From NCBI GenBank assembly GCA_964017195.1, contig OZ024889.1:51683418-51747417 (forward strand): a stretch of 64,000 nucleotides of DNA, in the 5' to 3' direction. Shown in pieces: positions 10,691-21,586 of this stretch. This DNA comes from Siderastrea radians (taxonomy: Eukaryota; Cnidaria; Anthozoa; Scleractinia; Rhizangiidae). Position 1 is the stretch's first letter, and each line of letters opens with the position of its first letter. A model generated the notes under the pieces. The model did no database searches. It saw nothing but the letters and a program-made list of their open reading frames with translations, and was not told the origin of the DNA. The position numbers were made by a program, and so were the translations under genes.

Positions 10691-12217
10691 CATTATTATT
10701 ATTTTAAAATTACTGAAAACTTTGGAGCGATGTGGTCGATAAAGTGCTTTCATTTGCGGTATGGCTTCCATGGCATGTTCACGAAAACATTTAATATATA
10801 CCTGTAAGGCTTTCGTAACATTCCAATGCTCCTAAAATACTTTAACTTTAATAAATTTTCCGTAAAAAAAAAATACAAGAACTGTTGTATTAAAAACTGA
10901 GGAAAACCTCAAACAGGAATCCCTTACAAGGAGGTCACCACTAGTAATTAACGAAACTATGAGACTATGTACAAGGTAACATATATACTCTAGACTATAG
11001 AAATGTGATTTACAGTGCGACGGATAACCAGAACTGGGTATATGATTTCCTGCTATCTGATTGGCTCACACAAAACCAAAACATTGTCTAGACCGCGAAA
11101 GGACTAAGCTCTAGTGAAATGGCGAGTGTGAAAGTCGAGCGAGGTGAAGTCTTATATCGTAGGTCGAAGGAATCCCAATTTGTCGATCTCTGGAGCCTCT
11201 GTATAATTCAAGCCATTAGTCGTTTGCCTAGGATTTGCTTTATTCATTTAAACACTGCAATTTTGTCCTCGATTTGTCGATCGCTTATAATAACCCTATT
11301 TTCGGTTAGCCTGTGTACAGCCGTCCGCGTCGGGAAAAGATTTTTTTGAGGGGACAGAGACGGCTGCATCGGTTCGTGAAATCTGGATTATCTGGACATA
11401 GAAAAGCCTGTCGACGATTTTTGTCACACGAGGATCGTCCCTCGACTTAGGACAGCCGACGCATCGTGAACGCTCGCTTTGAGCCGGTATGCATGTCATA
11501 CCGTAAACATTGGCGCTCCGGCTTTGATTGCGCTGATCAAGCTTTTGCGATATCACATCTCGCCAGAATACTGTTTCAACATCACTATCAAAACCTATCA
11601 AAAGTACCAGGTTGTTCAGAAGACATTGTTTCACGTGTTCGCGGAGTGACTAATAATAAGAATAATAGACATTCCTCCCAATTTCGTGACAATTTCGTGT
11701 GAAAATAAGACTTACATAATTATTCACTTTTCGTTTCCTCGAATCGGAGTGATAGATTGTATTCGCTTGGATGTCAGAATAAAATCCACAGTATTGGGAA
11801 CTTTTATAAGCAGTAATGTAAATATGTTTCAACATGTGTAATGGGGAGTATATTTCTTTGCTGCTAAAAAGTGTTTATATCTTGAGTACAAGCTGAACAG
11901 GCTGAAGGTTTCTAAACGTCTAGTATTTATAGTAATTTCATTAAAGATTTTAACATCGCTCATTCAGTAGTCATTTTATTACGGTATTTGATAATGTTAG
12001 AACTTCTTTGTCCTTGCTCCTCTATTAATGCTTTCTTGTCATAACCTACAGAAACAAAAATAATTGTGACGTTACTCTTATCCTTTAACACTGCAGGCCA
12101 TCAAACAGTGAAATTCAGTCAGAATTTATCCATGTATAGCTGTATGATTTAAGATCAGGTTTGAGTGGGGTCTGAATCTAGGCAATTTAAGAGGTAATGT
12201 ACAATTAATAAGTAAGA
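10561..12217. other. Intergenic; (ATT)n at about 10650-10704
   Basis: A stem-forming pair (AGAGCCCT and AGGGCTCT) followed by AATAAATTATT and a long (ATT)n tract looks like a retroelement 3' tail with its microsatellite. No gene is recognised in the rest; the overlapping small frames at 11119-11835 on both strands have no support. Confidence 0.45.
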
Positions 12218-12440
12218 AATAAGAAATAATGATAAAAATTAATTAATTAATGTGCTCGTGACTATACAAATATGATTTGAGATTTGATTTGAATTTACCT
12301 AGAGAGTCAATCATTCGTAAGTTCAGGGGCAAGTTGTTCCACTCTTTCACTACACGGTGGAATATGACCACTTTAGAAGGTTGGTTCTAGCATACTTAAT
12401 CTTGAAGACAAGATCAGTGTGTCTTAAAGTGTACGGTGAA
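12218..12440 (-). pseudogene. LINE ORF2 C-terminal fragment
   Basis: On the minus strand the sequence reads ...KYARTNLLKWSY, then after a one-base frameshift FHRVVKEWNNLPLNLR and SLGKFKSNLKSYLY before a stop. This is the usual C-terminal signature of cnidarian-type LINE reverse transcriptases (VWNxLP...S..FKxxLK). It abuts the 3' end of the second TPR-CHAT gene on the same strand and may lie in its 3' UTR. Confidence 0.65.
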
Positions 12441-12503
12441 TTGCCAGCCTGTTCTATTACTATCGGAATATTGATATTTCCAGCATTACCAAAACTAACC
12501 TTA

Positions 12504-15146
12504 TTACTTTCCAAAATCAAAAGTCACGTTATCTCCAATCAGCATAAAAGGCGCCCACTGCCTCACGTCAGCATAGCCGTTGCCTCTCATCCAGTCCATG
12601 GTCTGGTGAAGAGATTCACTGGCACTTTCCCCACGGACAAGGTGCTCATAGAAACGACTCATGAACTGCTCCGTTGCTTTATCGTCCAAGGCCCACAGGG
12701 CCACCAACACTGAACGCGCACCAGATCCTAAGAACGTTCGAGCGATCCCAACAACTCCCTCGGATTTAACCTCTCCTCGTCCGCTATGACAACAGCTAAG
12801 GACTACTAATTTGGCTCGCAGTTGGACTTGTGCGACATCAGACATCCTTAGCACGAAGTCTTCTTGTTGTAAATTCCTATTTACAGGGCGAACAGGAGCA
12901 AGAGCAATTTCTCCTCTTTCAGCATCACCATGTGCGGCGATATGTATCAGACTTGCTGAATGCACCATCTCAAGTACCGCCAGCTTGGTTGCTTCATGAC
13001 CCAACAACGGTGGCACACGTAGCAATGCCCCAATCATTTGTGCTTCCTTTCTTGCACATGGCAATTGAGATAGGCTTAGCACATGGCTAACATCAGGATC
13101 ACCCACAATCAACGCATCTTTCTCGCTGCATTGGTCTGCCGATCTGTCCTGAATGAGCTTGAGAGTCGTCAAAGAGGGAACGACGCGTACCCTGAAAGTC
13201 TCTGATAAATACTTTCCACTTTCTTGCTTTAACGCTACAAACGGAACTTTGTACAAGCAGCGATCAGGAACAATGATGATTTCGGGTTCCTCAAGCAAGT
13301 CAGCCACAGGAGCAATAAGTATTTCGTAGTACAGAGCAAGACTAGCTTTGAGTTTTTGATCTTCCTCATCTTCCACGAGGTGGACAGCTGCGGTGCTATC
13401 TTCCTGAGTCTGCTGGTTTTCGTGACGTACGTTCAAAGGAACCAATGATCTATCCTCGCATTGCCCTTCAGGTAAAATGTGAAACTTTCTGAAAGGTTCT
13501 GTTTCAAAAAATTCATCCAGATTTCGCACTGATCCTTCAATAATAGAATGTCCATGAACGTCTGTTTGACGGTGCAACATCGGTTTATTTGCCTTCAAAA
13601 TCCAAAAAAATATTGTTTGCCTATAATAAAAAAGGTATAGACAAGTACAATTGCTTTCTTTGTTCACAGTCCTTTCCAAATCAACCAACGACAATGGCCC
13701 ACTCTCTGACACTTCTTTACTAGTGAAGTACTGAGCTGACATTAAGTCTGCTAAAGCTCTGGCCCGTCCAAGCTCTACAACGCAGAGAGCTTCATCAGAA
13801 CGTCCAACTCTGGAGAGCAAATCACTAAGCAGGTGGTAGACTAAAACGTGGTTTTCTAAAAGAGATATCTTAAACTGGTCATTGTCTCTTAGAAAACTTC
13901 GCATATACTCGCACTTTTGAATGCTTGCGAGAAGGTTCGAAATGGCTTCATTCGTGTTTCCTTCTAATAACAAGTCCCTTGAGAGCCTAAAGTGCCACGT
14001 CAACTCTGATTGAACGTCTCCAATTTCTTTACTCATTGCAAGTGCCTTACCATGATATTCTTGTGCGCTGGCATGTTTGCCAAGGGAGCGAAACAAATCT
14101 CCCATGCATCCATAGCATTCACTTTCCCCTAGTCTGTTGCCTATTTCCCTAAAAATAGCAAGTGCTTTCTCGAAGTATTCGTTAGCCTTCACATGTTTAC
14201 CAAGATGGTGATACAAGCTTCCTAGCTTTGCGTAGTCGCCTGCTTCTCCTTTTCTGTCGCAAATTTCTCTTCTAATCGCAAGTGCCCTCTCGAGACATTC
14301 ATTAGCCTTTCCATATTCACCACGAGAGAAAAACACAGCTCCTAGATTTCCGTAGTCTATCGCTTCCCCTTTTTTGTCGCCAATTTCTCTTCTGATTGCA
14401 AGTGCTTTCTTAATACATTCTATAGCCTTAGCATCTTCACCTAGAGACTGATAGACAAGGTTTAGATTACCATATCCTGCTGCTTCTGCTTGTCTAAGAC
14501 TAGTATTTTTCGCGATCGCAATTGCTTTCATGTGATATTCTTCAGCCATTGCATAATCACCGAGAATTCGAAACACAGTTGCTAATTCTCCATAATCTCT
14601 GTATCCTGTTGTTTCTACGTTTCCAATTACCTTTCTAACAGTAAGTGCTTTCTCGAAATATTCTTTAGCTTTCGCATATCCACCAAGAAATTTAAAGGCA
14701 ATTCCAATCTGTCCGTAACATTCTGAAACTCCTTCTCTGTCGCCAGTTTCTATCTTGATAGCGAGCGCTTTCTCGTAAAGATCTTTCGCCTTCTTATAGT
14801 TACACTGGCGCTCAAACAATTCTGCCGTTGCCATAACTACCTTGCCCTCTAGGGCTCTTTCACCACACTTGCGAAGTAAAACCAGAAGCTTTTTTCCGCA
14901 TTCTATCGCACCTGAGTGATCACTTGTAAGCAAGTAGTCCAAAAATACTGTATGGAGTATTTCTTTCTCTAAAACCGAAATTTCTGGCATCAATTTCTTT
15001 TGTTTTCCCAAGGCTTTGTCGTCAAGGAGAATTAAACATTCTTTGTACAACTCGATGGCTTTTGGAATACGATTGGTGACCAAAAGGAAACCCGCAACAA
15101 ACGCTCCAGCGTCGATGATCTGTAGAACTTCGTTTGTGTTGTCCAT
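12504..15146 (-). CDS. TPR-CHAT protein with intact catalytic dyad
   Basis: 880 residues. The start is the ATG at 15146. A 3' splice site (TTTCATTTTTTCTAG on the minus strand, ending at 15162) lies just upstream, so a 5' non-coding exon is likely. Residues about 110-430 contain seven to nine 40-residue TPRs (for example AKEYFEKAL, AIRREIGDKKGEA), then a VELGRARALADL linker and a CHAT domain (about 620-880). The caspase-like dyad is present: His739 in IHIAAHG and Cys786 in VLSCCHSG. The family is protease-like; bacterial members are activated within defence complexes, but the animal substrate and trigger are not known to me. It converges on the catalytically dead paralogue about 9.3 kb away. 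There is no signal peptide or membrane segment. The TPRs are more diverged from one another than in that paralogue. Confidence 0.88.
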   Translation of the reverse strand: MDNTNEVLQIIDAGAFVAGFLLVTNRIPKAIELYKECLILLDDKALGKQKKLMPEISVLEKEILHTVFLDYLLTSDHSGAIECGKKLLVLLRKCGERALEGKVVMATAELFERQCNYKKAKDLYEKALAIKIETGDREGVSECYGQIGIAFKFLGGYAKAKEYFEKALTVRKVIGNVETTGYRDYGELATVFRILGDYAMAEEYHMKAIAIAKNTSLRQAEAAGYGNLNLVYQSLGEDAKAIECIKKALAIRREIGDKKGEAIDYGNLGAVFFSRGEYGKANECLERALAIRREICDRKGEAGDYAKLGSLYHHLGKHVKANEYFEKALAIFREIGNRLGESECYGCMGDLFRSLGKHASAQEYHGKALAMSKEIGDVQSELTWHFRLSRDLLLEGNTNEAISNLLASIQKCEYMRSFLRDNDQFKISLLENHVLVYHLLSDLLSRVGRSDEALCVVELGRARALADLMSAQYFTSKEVSESGPLSLVDLERTVNKESNCTCLYLFYYRQTIFFWILKANKPMLHRQTDVHGHSIIEGSVRNLDEFFETEPFRKFHILPEGQCEDRSLVPLNVRHENQQTQEDSTAAVHLVEDEEDQKLKASLALYYEILIAPVADLLEEPEIIIVPDRCLYKVPFVALKQESGKYLSETFRVRVVPSLTTLKLIQDRSADQCSEKDALIVGDPDVSHVLSLSQLPCARKEAQMIGALLRVPPLLGHEATKLAVLEMVHSASLIHIAAHGDAERGEIALAPVRPVNRNLQQEDFVLRMSDVAQVQLRAKLVVLSCCHSGRGEVKSEGVVGIARTFLGSGARSVLVALWALDDKATEQFMSRFYEHLVRGESASESLHQTMDWMRGNGYADVRQWAPFMLIGDNVTFDFGK

Positions 15147-15219
15147 GACACAGGCACTTTTCTAGAAAAAATGAAACATAGACTTAGCGAATATAGTTCT
15201 TGTACATGGTAGTGTGATA

Positions 15220-15650
15220 AGATACTGTGCCTTGGTCCGACCCAAACTTGAATACAGCAGCAGCCTGTCATCCCCTTACACTATGAAGCACCGTGCTCTC
15301 CCACAGAATGTCCAGCGAAGAGCAACGAAATTTATTTTGAACTATTCTCCGAATATGACTTATAATGAAAGATAATTAAACTTGATCTACTACGTCTCGA
15401 ATACCGCAGGAAAATTCCAGATCTATCACTTTTTTTTTCAAGTCCAGAAAAGGCGTTATATCCACTGACACAAGAAAATTCCTGCGCACCTTCGAGCCAC
15501 GTTATAGAACGCGGAAATTATAACCTAATTCACGAACACATGTAGGGTTACTATAGAAAATCTTATTTTATTAGGGCTATGGAAGTCTTCGCCATCTGAG
15601 TTTAAACCAACCTGAACCAACAATTCGTTAATTACGTTCAAAACCAGCCT
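15220..15650 (+). pseudogene. LINE reverse-transcriptase C-terminal fragment
   Basis: Readable in pieces: VRPKLEYSSSL, YTMKHRALPQNVQRRATKFI, SRKGVISTDTRKFL, FEPRYRT and KSYFIRAMEV, with stops and frameshifts between. This order (LEYxS..W.P...I..iE.VQRRatk) is typical of the thumb and C-terminal part of LINE ORF2. It lies directly upstream of the second TPR-CHAT gene on the opposite strand. Confidence 0.7.
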
Positions 15651-17514
15651 TCTCCAATTTTATTTGCCTAAGCGAAAAACTTACAGTCCTCCAGTTTGAT
15701 AATTATTTCAATTGTTTACTGTCCCGCATGTTTGCGAATACCCTTTTACTGTTTGTAATTTTAGTGTATCTTACCTTGAGGGAGTTAGGCGGCAACTGGG
15801 ACGAAAGTTCTATCCCATTCCCCCCCCCCCCAACCCACCATTTACCTCTGGCTTACCGTGTTTTCTCCATTAAACGCCGGGCCCCGAATAAACGCCGGGT
15901 GTAAAATAAAAGAGGGAACTGTAAATAAGCCCCTCAGATGTTTATTTGCTGTATAACAAACTTGAGATTTAAAGGGAAGATACACGGCTGCCAAGAGAAA
16001 CGAATAATAACCCTTTTTAGCCAATGATGTCAGTGGCTAATGTCATCAAAGCCTAAAAGAACGGCGCTGTCCGATGGTATCTGTCTTCGTCTGTGAGGCC
16101 AGGGGGTGTTCTGTGAGATGTTGGGTGGAGGTGGGCCACCGGGACACTGAAACCCTTCTTATCAGCAGCATATGCCCATACAGCTCATACTATGGGAGCA
16201 AGGCCCCCGGGCTTTGAAGTGTTCTGCATTCGCGAGTCTCGATCAACAGGAACTATTTAATGTTACTTGGAATGCGCTGTTTTGTGTACTTCAGGTCTGG
16301 CAGGATTTTATTCGCTTTGTAGCCCAGCGTTTACTTAGCCGTGGCGCAAATGTCCGCAGCAGCAAACACAGAAATTATACACAAGACGGCTTCGTCAATT
16401 TGAGATATAAGTATGAACGTCGTAGACGCAACGAACCAACTCGACTTATTGTGTTCTGCTGCGAAGCAGAAACACTTTGTAAATAGCTTGTAATGTGAAG
16501 TAACAAAAGAAAAATCGGAAGAACCGTTATCTCCGGCCGATTACTCGCATGAAAACCTTCTCACTATCGCAAGTATCGATCGAAGAACGTTACTCTCTAA
16601 TTAAAACAAAAACAGTGAAAAAGAATATATATTTAACGCCCAAGTTTATAACGGTAGTGAAGACTGGAGTAAAACAGCAAAAAATACTGTGGGTTATCTC
16701 TAGCTAACGGCGAATTTAAAATTTGCAGTGTCAATTTTTGCGTGCGTAGACCACAGGCTCACCAAGCTCAAGAAAAGAGACAAACGCCACAAACGTGACT
16801 TTATCGTATCGGCGTATAAGGTGGTGTTGTGTTACAACGGTTTGAATTATAAGGGTTTGTATGGGAAGACAACGGATTTGTTGACCTATGTTGAAAACAT
16901 AGGGTCTTAGTCAGCGTGAAGTTTTTCGCTTTCTATGTTTGTTTGTTTGTTTGTATGTATGTATGTATGTATTTTTGATCCGGGGGAGAAATCTCATGTG
17001 AGACGGGCGGGAATGCTTGTCGGAAAATTTAAATTAAAGCTATGCTAAAACAGACGGAGAACGCGAGACGACGTGCATCCATGCACCTTTCACATGGGAG
17101 TACACCCCCCGGGGGAATTTATGTGGCACTACGTGGCACCAATCAGATTGAGGCTACTAAGCTAAGAGTACATTCTACCAATGAAAGAGCTGGTTAGAAT
17201 TCGCTTACTGAAGCTGAAGGTCAGACAAGGTTAAGCTTACCGGCCATGTCGAATGTACATATGGGGACGGAAACGATCAGCGCAAATGTGCTTTTCTACT
17301 TTTACCTCTCGAATATTATATTTTCAGTAAAGGCTTGGTGTGGTGGAATTGATGGTAATTTCCTAAAGCTATTGTAAGGGCAGGTAAAATTGAACTTTGT
17401 CGTGGCCAACGGTGGAACGTGAGTACTTGACAAAAACAATTACATGTAACATCGTTCCAAAAATAGACTTGTTGACGAGAAACTGTAATTTAATTTGTTC
17501 TTTTATGATTTGTG
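15651..17514. other. No gene recognised; short simple repeats
   Basis: Contains a poly-C run near 15823-15832, a duplicated CGCCGGG motif near 15875-15900, and a GTTT/GTAT microsatellite at about 16937-16972. A 104-codon open frame at 16172-16486 resembles nothing I know and was not called. Otherwise I see nothing. Confidence 0.4.
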
Positions 17515-18110
17515 TTATGAAACAGCTGGTTTGGTTATGTATCTTTTAGCAAGATGTTGATTGAAAAGATTGTATCTGTGCTTGATACGGATAATTTTGA
17601 CTGTACTTTGCAAGGTTTTTGAAACCGCTTTGTTTGGTAATTTGAAATTTATAGCGACGTGTTTATAAGATTGCAATTTGCATAAATTAGCTTGTTTATT
17701 CAAGCGTGTCAGTAGGTTTTTAAACCTGTTTTCTCTTCCCAAAATGCGGTTTAGTTTTAGTTTACGATGTTGTGACCATGATTTATATCAGTCACATCCA
17801 CAGATTTTCCAGCCGACATAGAAATGATTTCTTTCTTGGTTTTATCATATACGGGAACATATGGTTTTTGAATTTTTTTAGCGACGTGTTTAAGATAGCA
17901 ATTTGCATAGATTAGCTTGTTCAAGCGTGTCTGTAGGTTTATAAACCTGTAATGTATACGGTAACATAGCGAGTTCACGGTACGCTCAAGCTCGGAAACT
18001 TCGTTAACTGCAAAACCAAAATGTACTTTTGAATCGTCTGGCAAAGGAATATGAAATACTCCCAGAAGGTGCGAATCTTTCTGTCGAAATTGTTCGAGAA
18101 TTCCTTACAG
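17515..18110 (-). pseudogene. Unrecognised coding-like remnant with tandem duplication
   Basis: The minus strand reads FRQKDSHLLGVFHIPLPDDS, then KVHFGFAVNEVSELERTVNS, then FINLQTRLNKLIYANCYLKH and on to a stop near 17757. A second open stretch follows with FKNLLTRLNKQANLCKLQSY and LPNKAVSKTLQSTVKIIRIK. The two blocks share a segment of about 85 bp (TTTATAAACCTACAG... to ...GTCGCTAAA) duplicated about 240 bases apart. Amino-acid composition looks protein-like, but I do not recognise the family. It could be part of a dispersed element. Confidence 0.35.
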
Positions 18111-18596
18111 CGGGGCATTTTTTGGAGAACTCGGCCAGCTGCTGGCCATGTCATCTTAACACGACAAAAAGCGAAAAGTCCTAAAAAGTACAACAAATCA
18201 CAGTTTACTTAAAGAAAACAAAATACCAGTCTGCGTAGTCTGCATGGTCTGCAGTCTGCACAGTCTGCAGGCTACATTTTAACATGACCGCAATGACTGT
18301 CCTCTCCTCAAATTATTATCTACTACACTTATTTCTTTCACATCTTGTTGTGAGCTGGATTTATATTCTTCAGTAATATGCAGACAATCATTAGTTGACC
18401 TTAACTGAGGTTTCAGTTTTAAATTTAATTTGAAGTTTTTATGCAGTCGTTTTGTTCTAGTGTCAGTTTGACTTTTTAGCCTGTAGCCTACTAGCCCGAT
18501 GGTTGCTCTATCTCCAATTTTGGTCCAACTGGGTTTTTAGCGGGATGTTTTTTTGCATTCCAAGGGTATTGCTGAGTAAACGAAAAAGCTGTTTTA

Positions 18597-18810
18597 GGCC
18601 TAGTTCAGACGCCGTACCTCTCATGGGCCGTACCAAATACATTTTCGCTCCTAGGTCGTATTTAAGTGGCAAACTTTGCCGTACTCTGAGATTTTGGCTT
18701 GCCTAATTGAAATCTGTCGAAAAAACTCATATTTTGGACACCGTACAACTGCCAAAAAACTACGTACTACTTGGTACGACACATGGGAGGTGCGGCGTCT
18801 GAACTGGGCT
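18597..18810. mobile_element. PIF/Harbinger-type MITE
   Basis: 214 bp with inverted ends GGCCTAGTTCAGACGCCG and CGGCGTCTGAACTGGGCT; the pairing continues through ACCTCTCATG. A 3-base TTA flanks both ends (18594-18596 and 18811-18813), matching the TWA target of PIF/Harbinger elements. No coding content. Confidence 0.75.
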
Positions 18811-18813
18811 TTA

Positions 18814-19439
18814 TGCACTCAGGTGCTATAGTGGAGGGGGAAAGTATTTGCAAGAATAATCGCGTGTTGTTTTGTCCTCAGAGTATGTCTTAAAAATCGC
18901 AAATAAGAGAGGATAAGACTTGTCATTTCAACATAGGTCAAGCACGCAATGCGTGCCTATGTTTTTAAATAGTGGAAATTATTGTTGTTTGACAATAAAA
19001 TTAACTAGCCCCGTTGCCTTGTTATATTCTTTGTCATTTGCCAGCTTCTCAGGCCGATTTGAAGCCATTTCGACGATTTAGCGATTCTCGGAGTTTCCAC
19101 TGCTAAGAGTAGTGCTTCTTTTTAACTTCAGGGTTATTCATAGTTCAAAGCGTAGTTGACCAAATTTGCATAGGTGGCAGCTGCTTGTATTTGAACTTCC
19201 GGAGTGTAACGCAACGCTAAATATGTGACAAAGCATTCTAATAGAGACCTATTGAATTTTGCAAGTTTTTTCACGCCTGTTAGGACTTGAATACATAAAA
19301 AATGCAAGAAACAGACATGTTATAGGATATGTCGTCTTTGAAGAAAAGGGAAACGAAGAGCTTTACTTACTTCACATGCAATTTCAATGTCACGCTATAA
19401 GTAACTGTCACGTAGCCACGCTCTTTTTAGTCTTAGAAA
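18814..19439. other. No gene recognised
   Basis: AT-rich sequence. CATAGGTCAAGCACGCAATG and GCGTGCCTATGTTTT near 18930-18965 recur in part near 20680-20700. No coding or RNA structure is supported. Confidence 0.35.
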
Positions 19440-20484
19440 ACATACGAATGTAAGCAAATTGTCTCCAGTCCTTGCAAATAAAATCTTTGAAATGATGATC
19501 TCTCCAATTTTAACATATAACAGCGAAATCTGGGGTGTATATGTAAAACCTGATTTCAAGTCTTGGGACAGTTCGCAGATTGAAAAAAACTCATCTTCAG
19601 TTCTGCAAACGTTAACTAGAAGTAAGTAATAAAGCATCAAATATGGCATGTAGAGCTGAACTTGGAAGATTTCCTCTTAATATAGCTATTAATCAGAAAA
19701 TAATTAATTACTTTTTATATCTTCATAATAAGGGGAATGACTCTATTGTTAAACAGATCTTTTTAATGTCTGCAGATCTTCATTTCTCTGGTAAAAGTAG
19801 TTTCTACTCTAGCGTTATGAGAATGTCTGAATACTATAATTTGCCTGATTTTAACCCCAATGTCTTAAATAAATCTAAGATCAAACACTATATAAGCCTA
19901 ATGCAACACAAATATATCCTACACTGGCAACATAATATTCAGATTCTATTTATAACACTTTTAAAAAACGAATACACATCTTCTTGTTATCTAGAACTTA
20001 CAAGCAAGTTAAATGAAAGGAAAGAATTAGTGAAATTCAGAATAGGTAACCACAAACTAATGATTGAAACTGGCAGATATAGTCAAACCCCGAGAGTTAA
20101 TAGACTTTGCCCTACTTGCAGATTTAATCAAATTGAAGATGAAATTCACTTACTTTTTCACTGTCCTAAATACTCAATTTTTAGAGACAGGTTTTACAGG
20201 AAACTAGAGTATCACCTACCATATATAAAACGATTGTCTACATTGGAAGCTACCAAAGAATTAATGAATTCTGATAATTATTTTGTAAACATTCAATTGC
20301 TGAGATTCATTCTGTCATGCTTAAATTTATGCAATAATTTATTATCAATTCAGACTGATGTAACTTAATTCTTATCTCCTTATTTAATTATTACATTATA
20401 GGTTCTTTTTGTTGAGTTGTATGCTTTTGCAATACTGTAATAACCTATAGTCATGCAAATAAAGCTATTGTTGTTGTTGTTGCT
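19440..20484 (+). pseudogene. 5'-truncated LINE 3' part with TTG tail
   Basis: Reading starts VSKLSPVLANKIFEMMISPI and YNSEIWGVYVKPDFKSWDSS, then a frameshift at an A-run near 19583 and one stop, then an open 241-codon stretch at 19643-20368. That stretch has KFRIGNHKLMIETGRYSQ and a CPTC...DEIHLLFHCPKY motif, the zinc-knuckle-like C-terminus of a LINE family common in cnidarians. The unit ends with AATAAAGCTATTGTTGTTG, a 3' tail. This is a dead, 5'-truncated copy, younger than the LINE at 4.2-6.3 kb judged by fewer breaks. Confidence 0.8.
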
Positions 20485-21166
20485 CGTTACCCTGTTTTAT
20501 GATAACTGAATATGTTGATTCCTTGCTGTGGCAAAGACATGTTACATTAACCACAAGTTGTTGGGGGGAGGGGGGGGGGACTGCACAGTCCGCACTGCAG
20601 TGGTGTGAAATCCATACATGTAGGTTGTCCTCATAAATTTCACCATATTGTGGAACAAAACGTCATTGGCTCTGCATGCACTGCGTGCCTATGTTTTCAA
20701 AAATGGCGGACCCAAACAAACTGCTGATTCAAAGAAATGCCAGGTCCACCATGCCACGTTTGAAATAAACGGGCACAGGGGTGTTTAACTGAAAAAATAC
20801 GGTATTTGCTATTTGTTTAATTACTGGATTTTTGTTAAGTATCTCTCATCATTGTAATTGTTATGGAGAACACATTAAACTAAACAAAACTAAACTAAGA
20901 TGGAATAATACATGGAGACAAAAACAGGTGCAATGTGCAGTGGTCAAAGTTTGTCTAATATAATGGCTATTCAAATGCTGTTGTTTTAACCCGACATTCG
21001 ATAACATAGGCAAGGTATATTTAATTGGTAGCGCATCCAGTACTTTTACTGAGCAACCAGTGTTCCCAGGGTATCTCTCAGTCTTCCCATCCCGTACAAG
21101 ACCTGGAGGGGAAGGGAAGGATGAGTGGTCCTGGGAATGAGGCTGGGTGGGGGGGGGGGGGGGCAA
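20485..21166. other. No gene; G-runs
   Basis: Holds G-rich runs near 20560-20580 and 21148-21163, and a repeated AAACTAAACAAAACTAAACT near 20877. Overlapping small frames on both strands here are not supported. Confidence 0.4.
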
Positions 21167-21175
21167 AGAAAGGCG

Positions 21176-21577
21176 TAGGCTCAGTCTCCAGTCGTGAGTG
21201 TCTCGATGCACCCGCGATTCTCGCCACCTTCACGGCTGGGTGCATGGGTTTGGTTATTGCTTAGACTGACCAATCAGAGACAAGCCCCCTGAAATTTGCG
21301 GGGCAGAATGCGCAGCATAATTTAGCGGGATTTGTCTTTCTTTTGAAATTTCACACTTGTAGGAGGCGTTTCAGGAAATACTTTTCGCATTTCGCTTTTC
21401 TCAAGACAATACAAAAAAAAGAACTGATAAAATTTATGCAATCGACGTGTGGATTATCTGCATAATTATTAAAATTGTAATGACGTCACGGACATGCAAC
21501 CAAACCCGTGCGCCCAGCCGTGAAAGTGATGAGAATAGCGGGCGCATCGAGACACTCATGGCTGGAGACTGAGCCTA
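21176..21577. mobile_element. Mutator-type non-autonomous element
   Basis: 402 bp with long inverted ends of about 85 bases: TAGGCTCAGTCTCCAGTCGT at the left, its partner ending ACTGAGCCTA at the right, with matching inner blocks GAGTGTCTCGATGC, CACGGCTGGG and GGGTTTGGTT. The flanks are AGAAAGGCG and AGGAAGGCG (21167-21175 and 21578-21586), a 9-base duplication with one mismatch. Long TIRs plus a 9-bp duplication are typical of Mutator/MULE elements. Confidence 0.78.
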
Positions 21578-21586
21578 AGGAAGGCG

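Noticed and set aside
16172..16486. 104-codon frame with basic KYERRRRNEPTR stretch
   Set aside because: No family recognised, no second copy, no supporting splice partners.
18230..18275. Possible regulatory array of CAGTCTGC motifs
   Set aside because: It is a short imperfect tandem repeat with no further support for a regulatory role.
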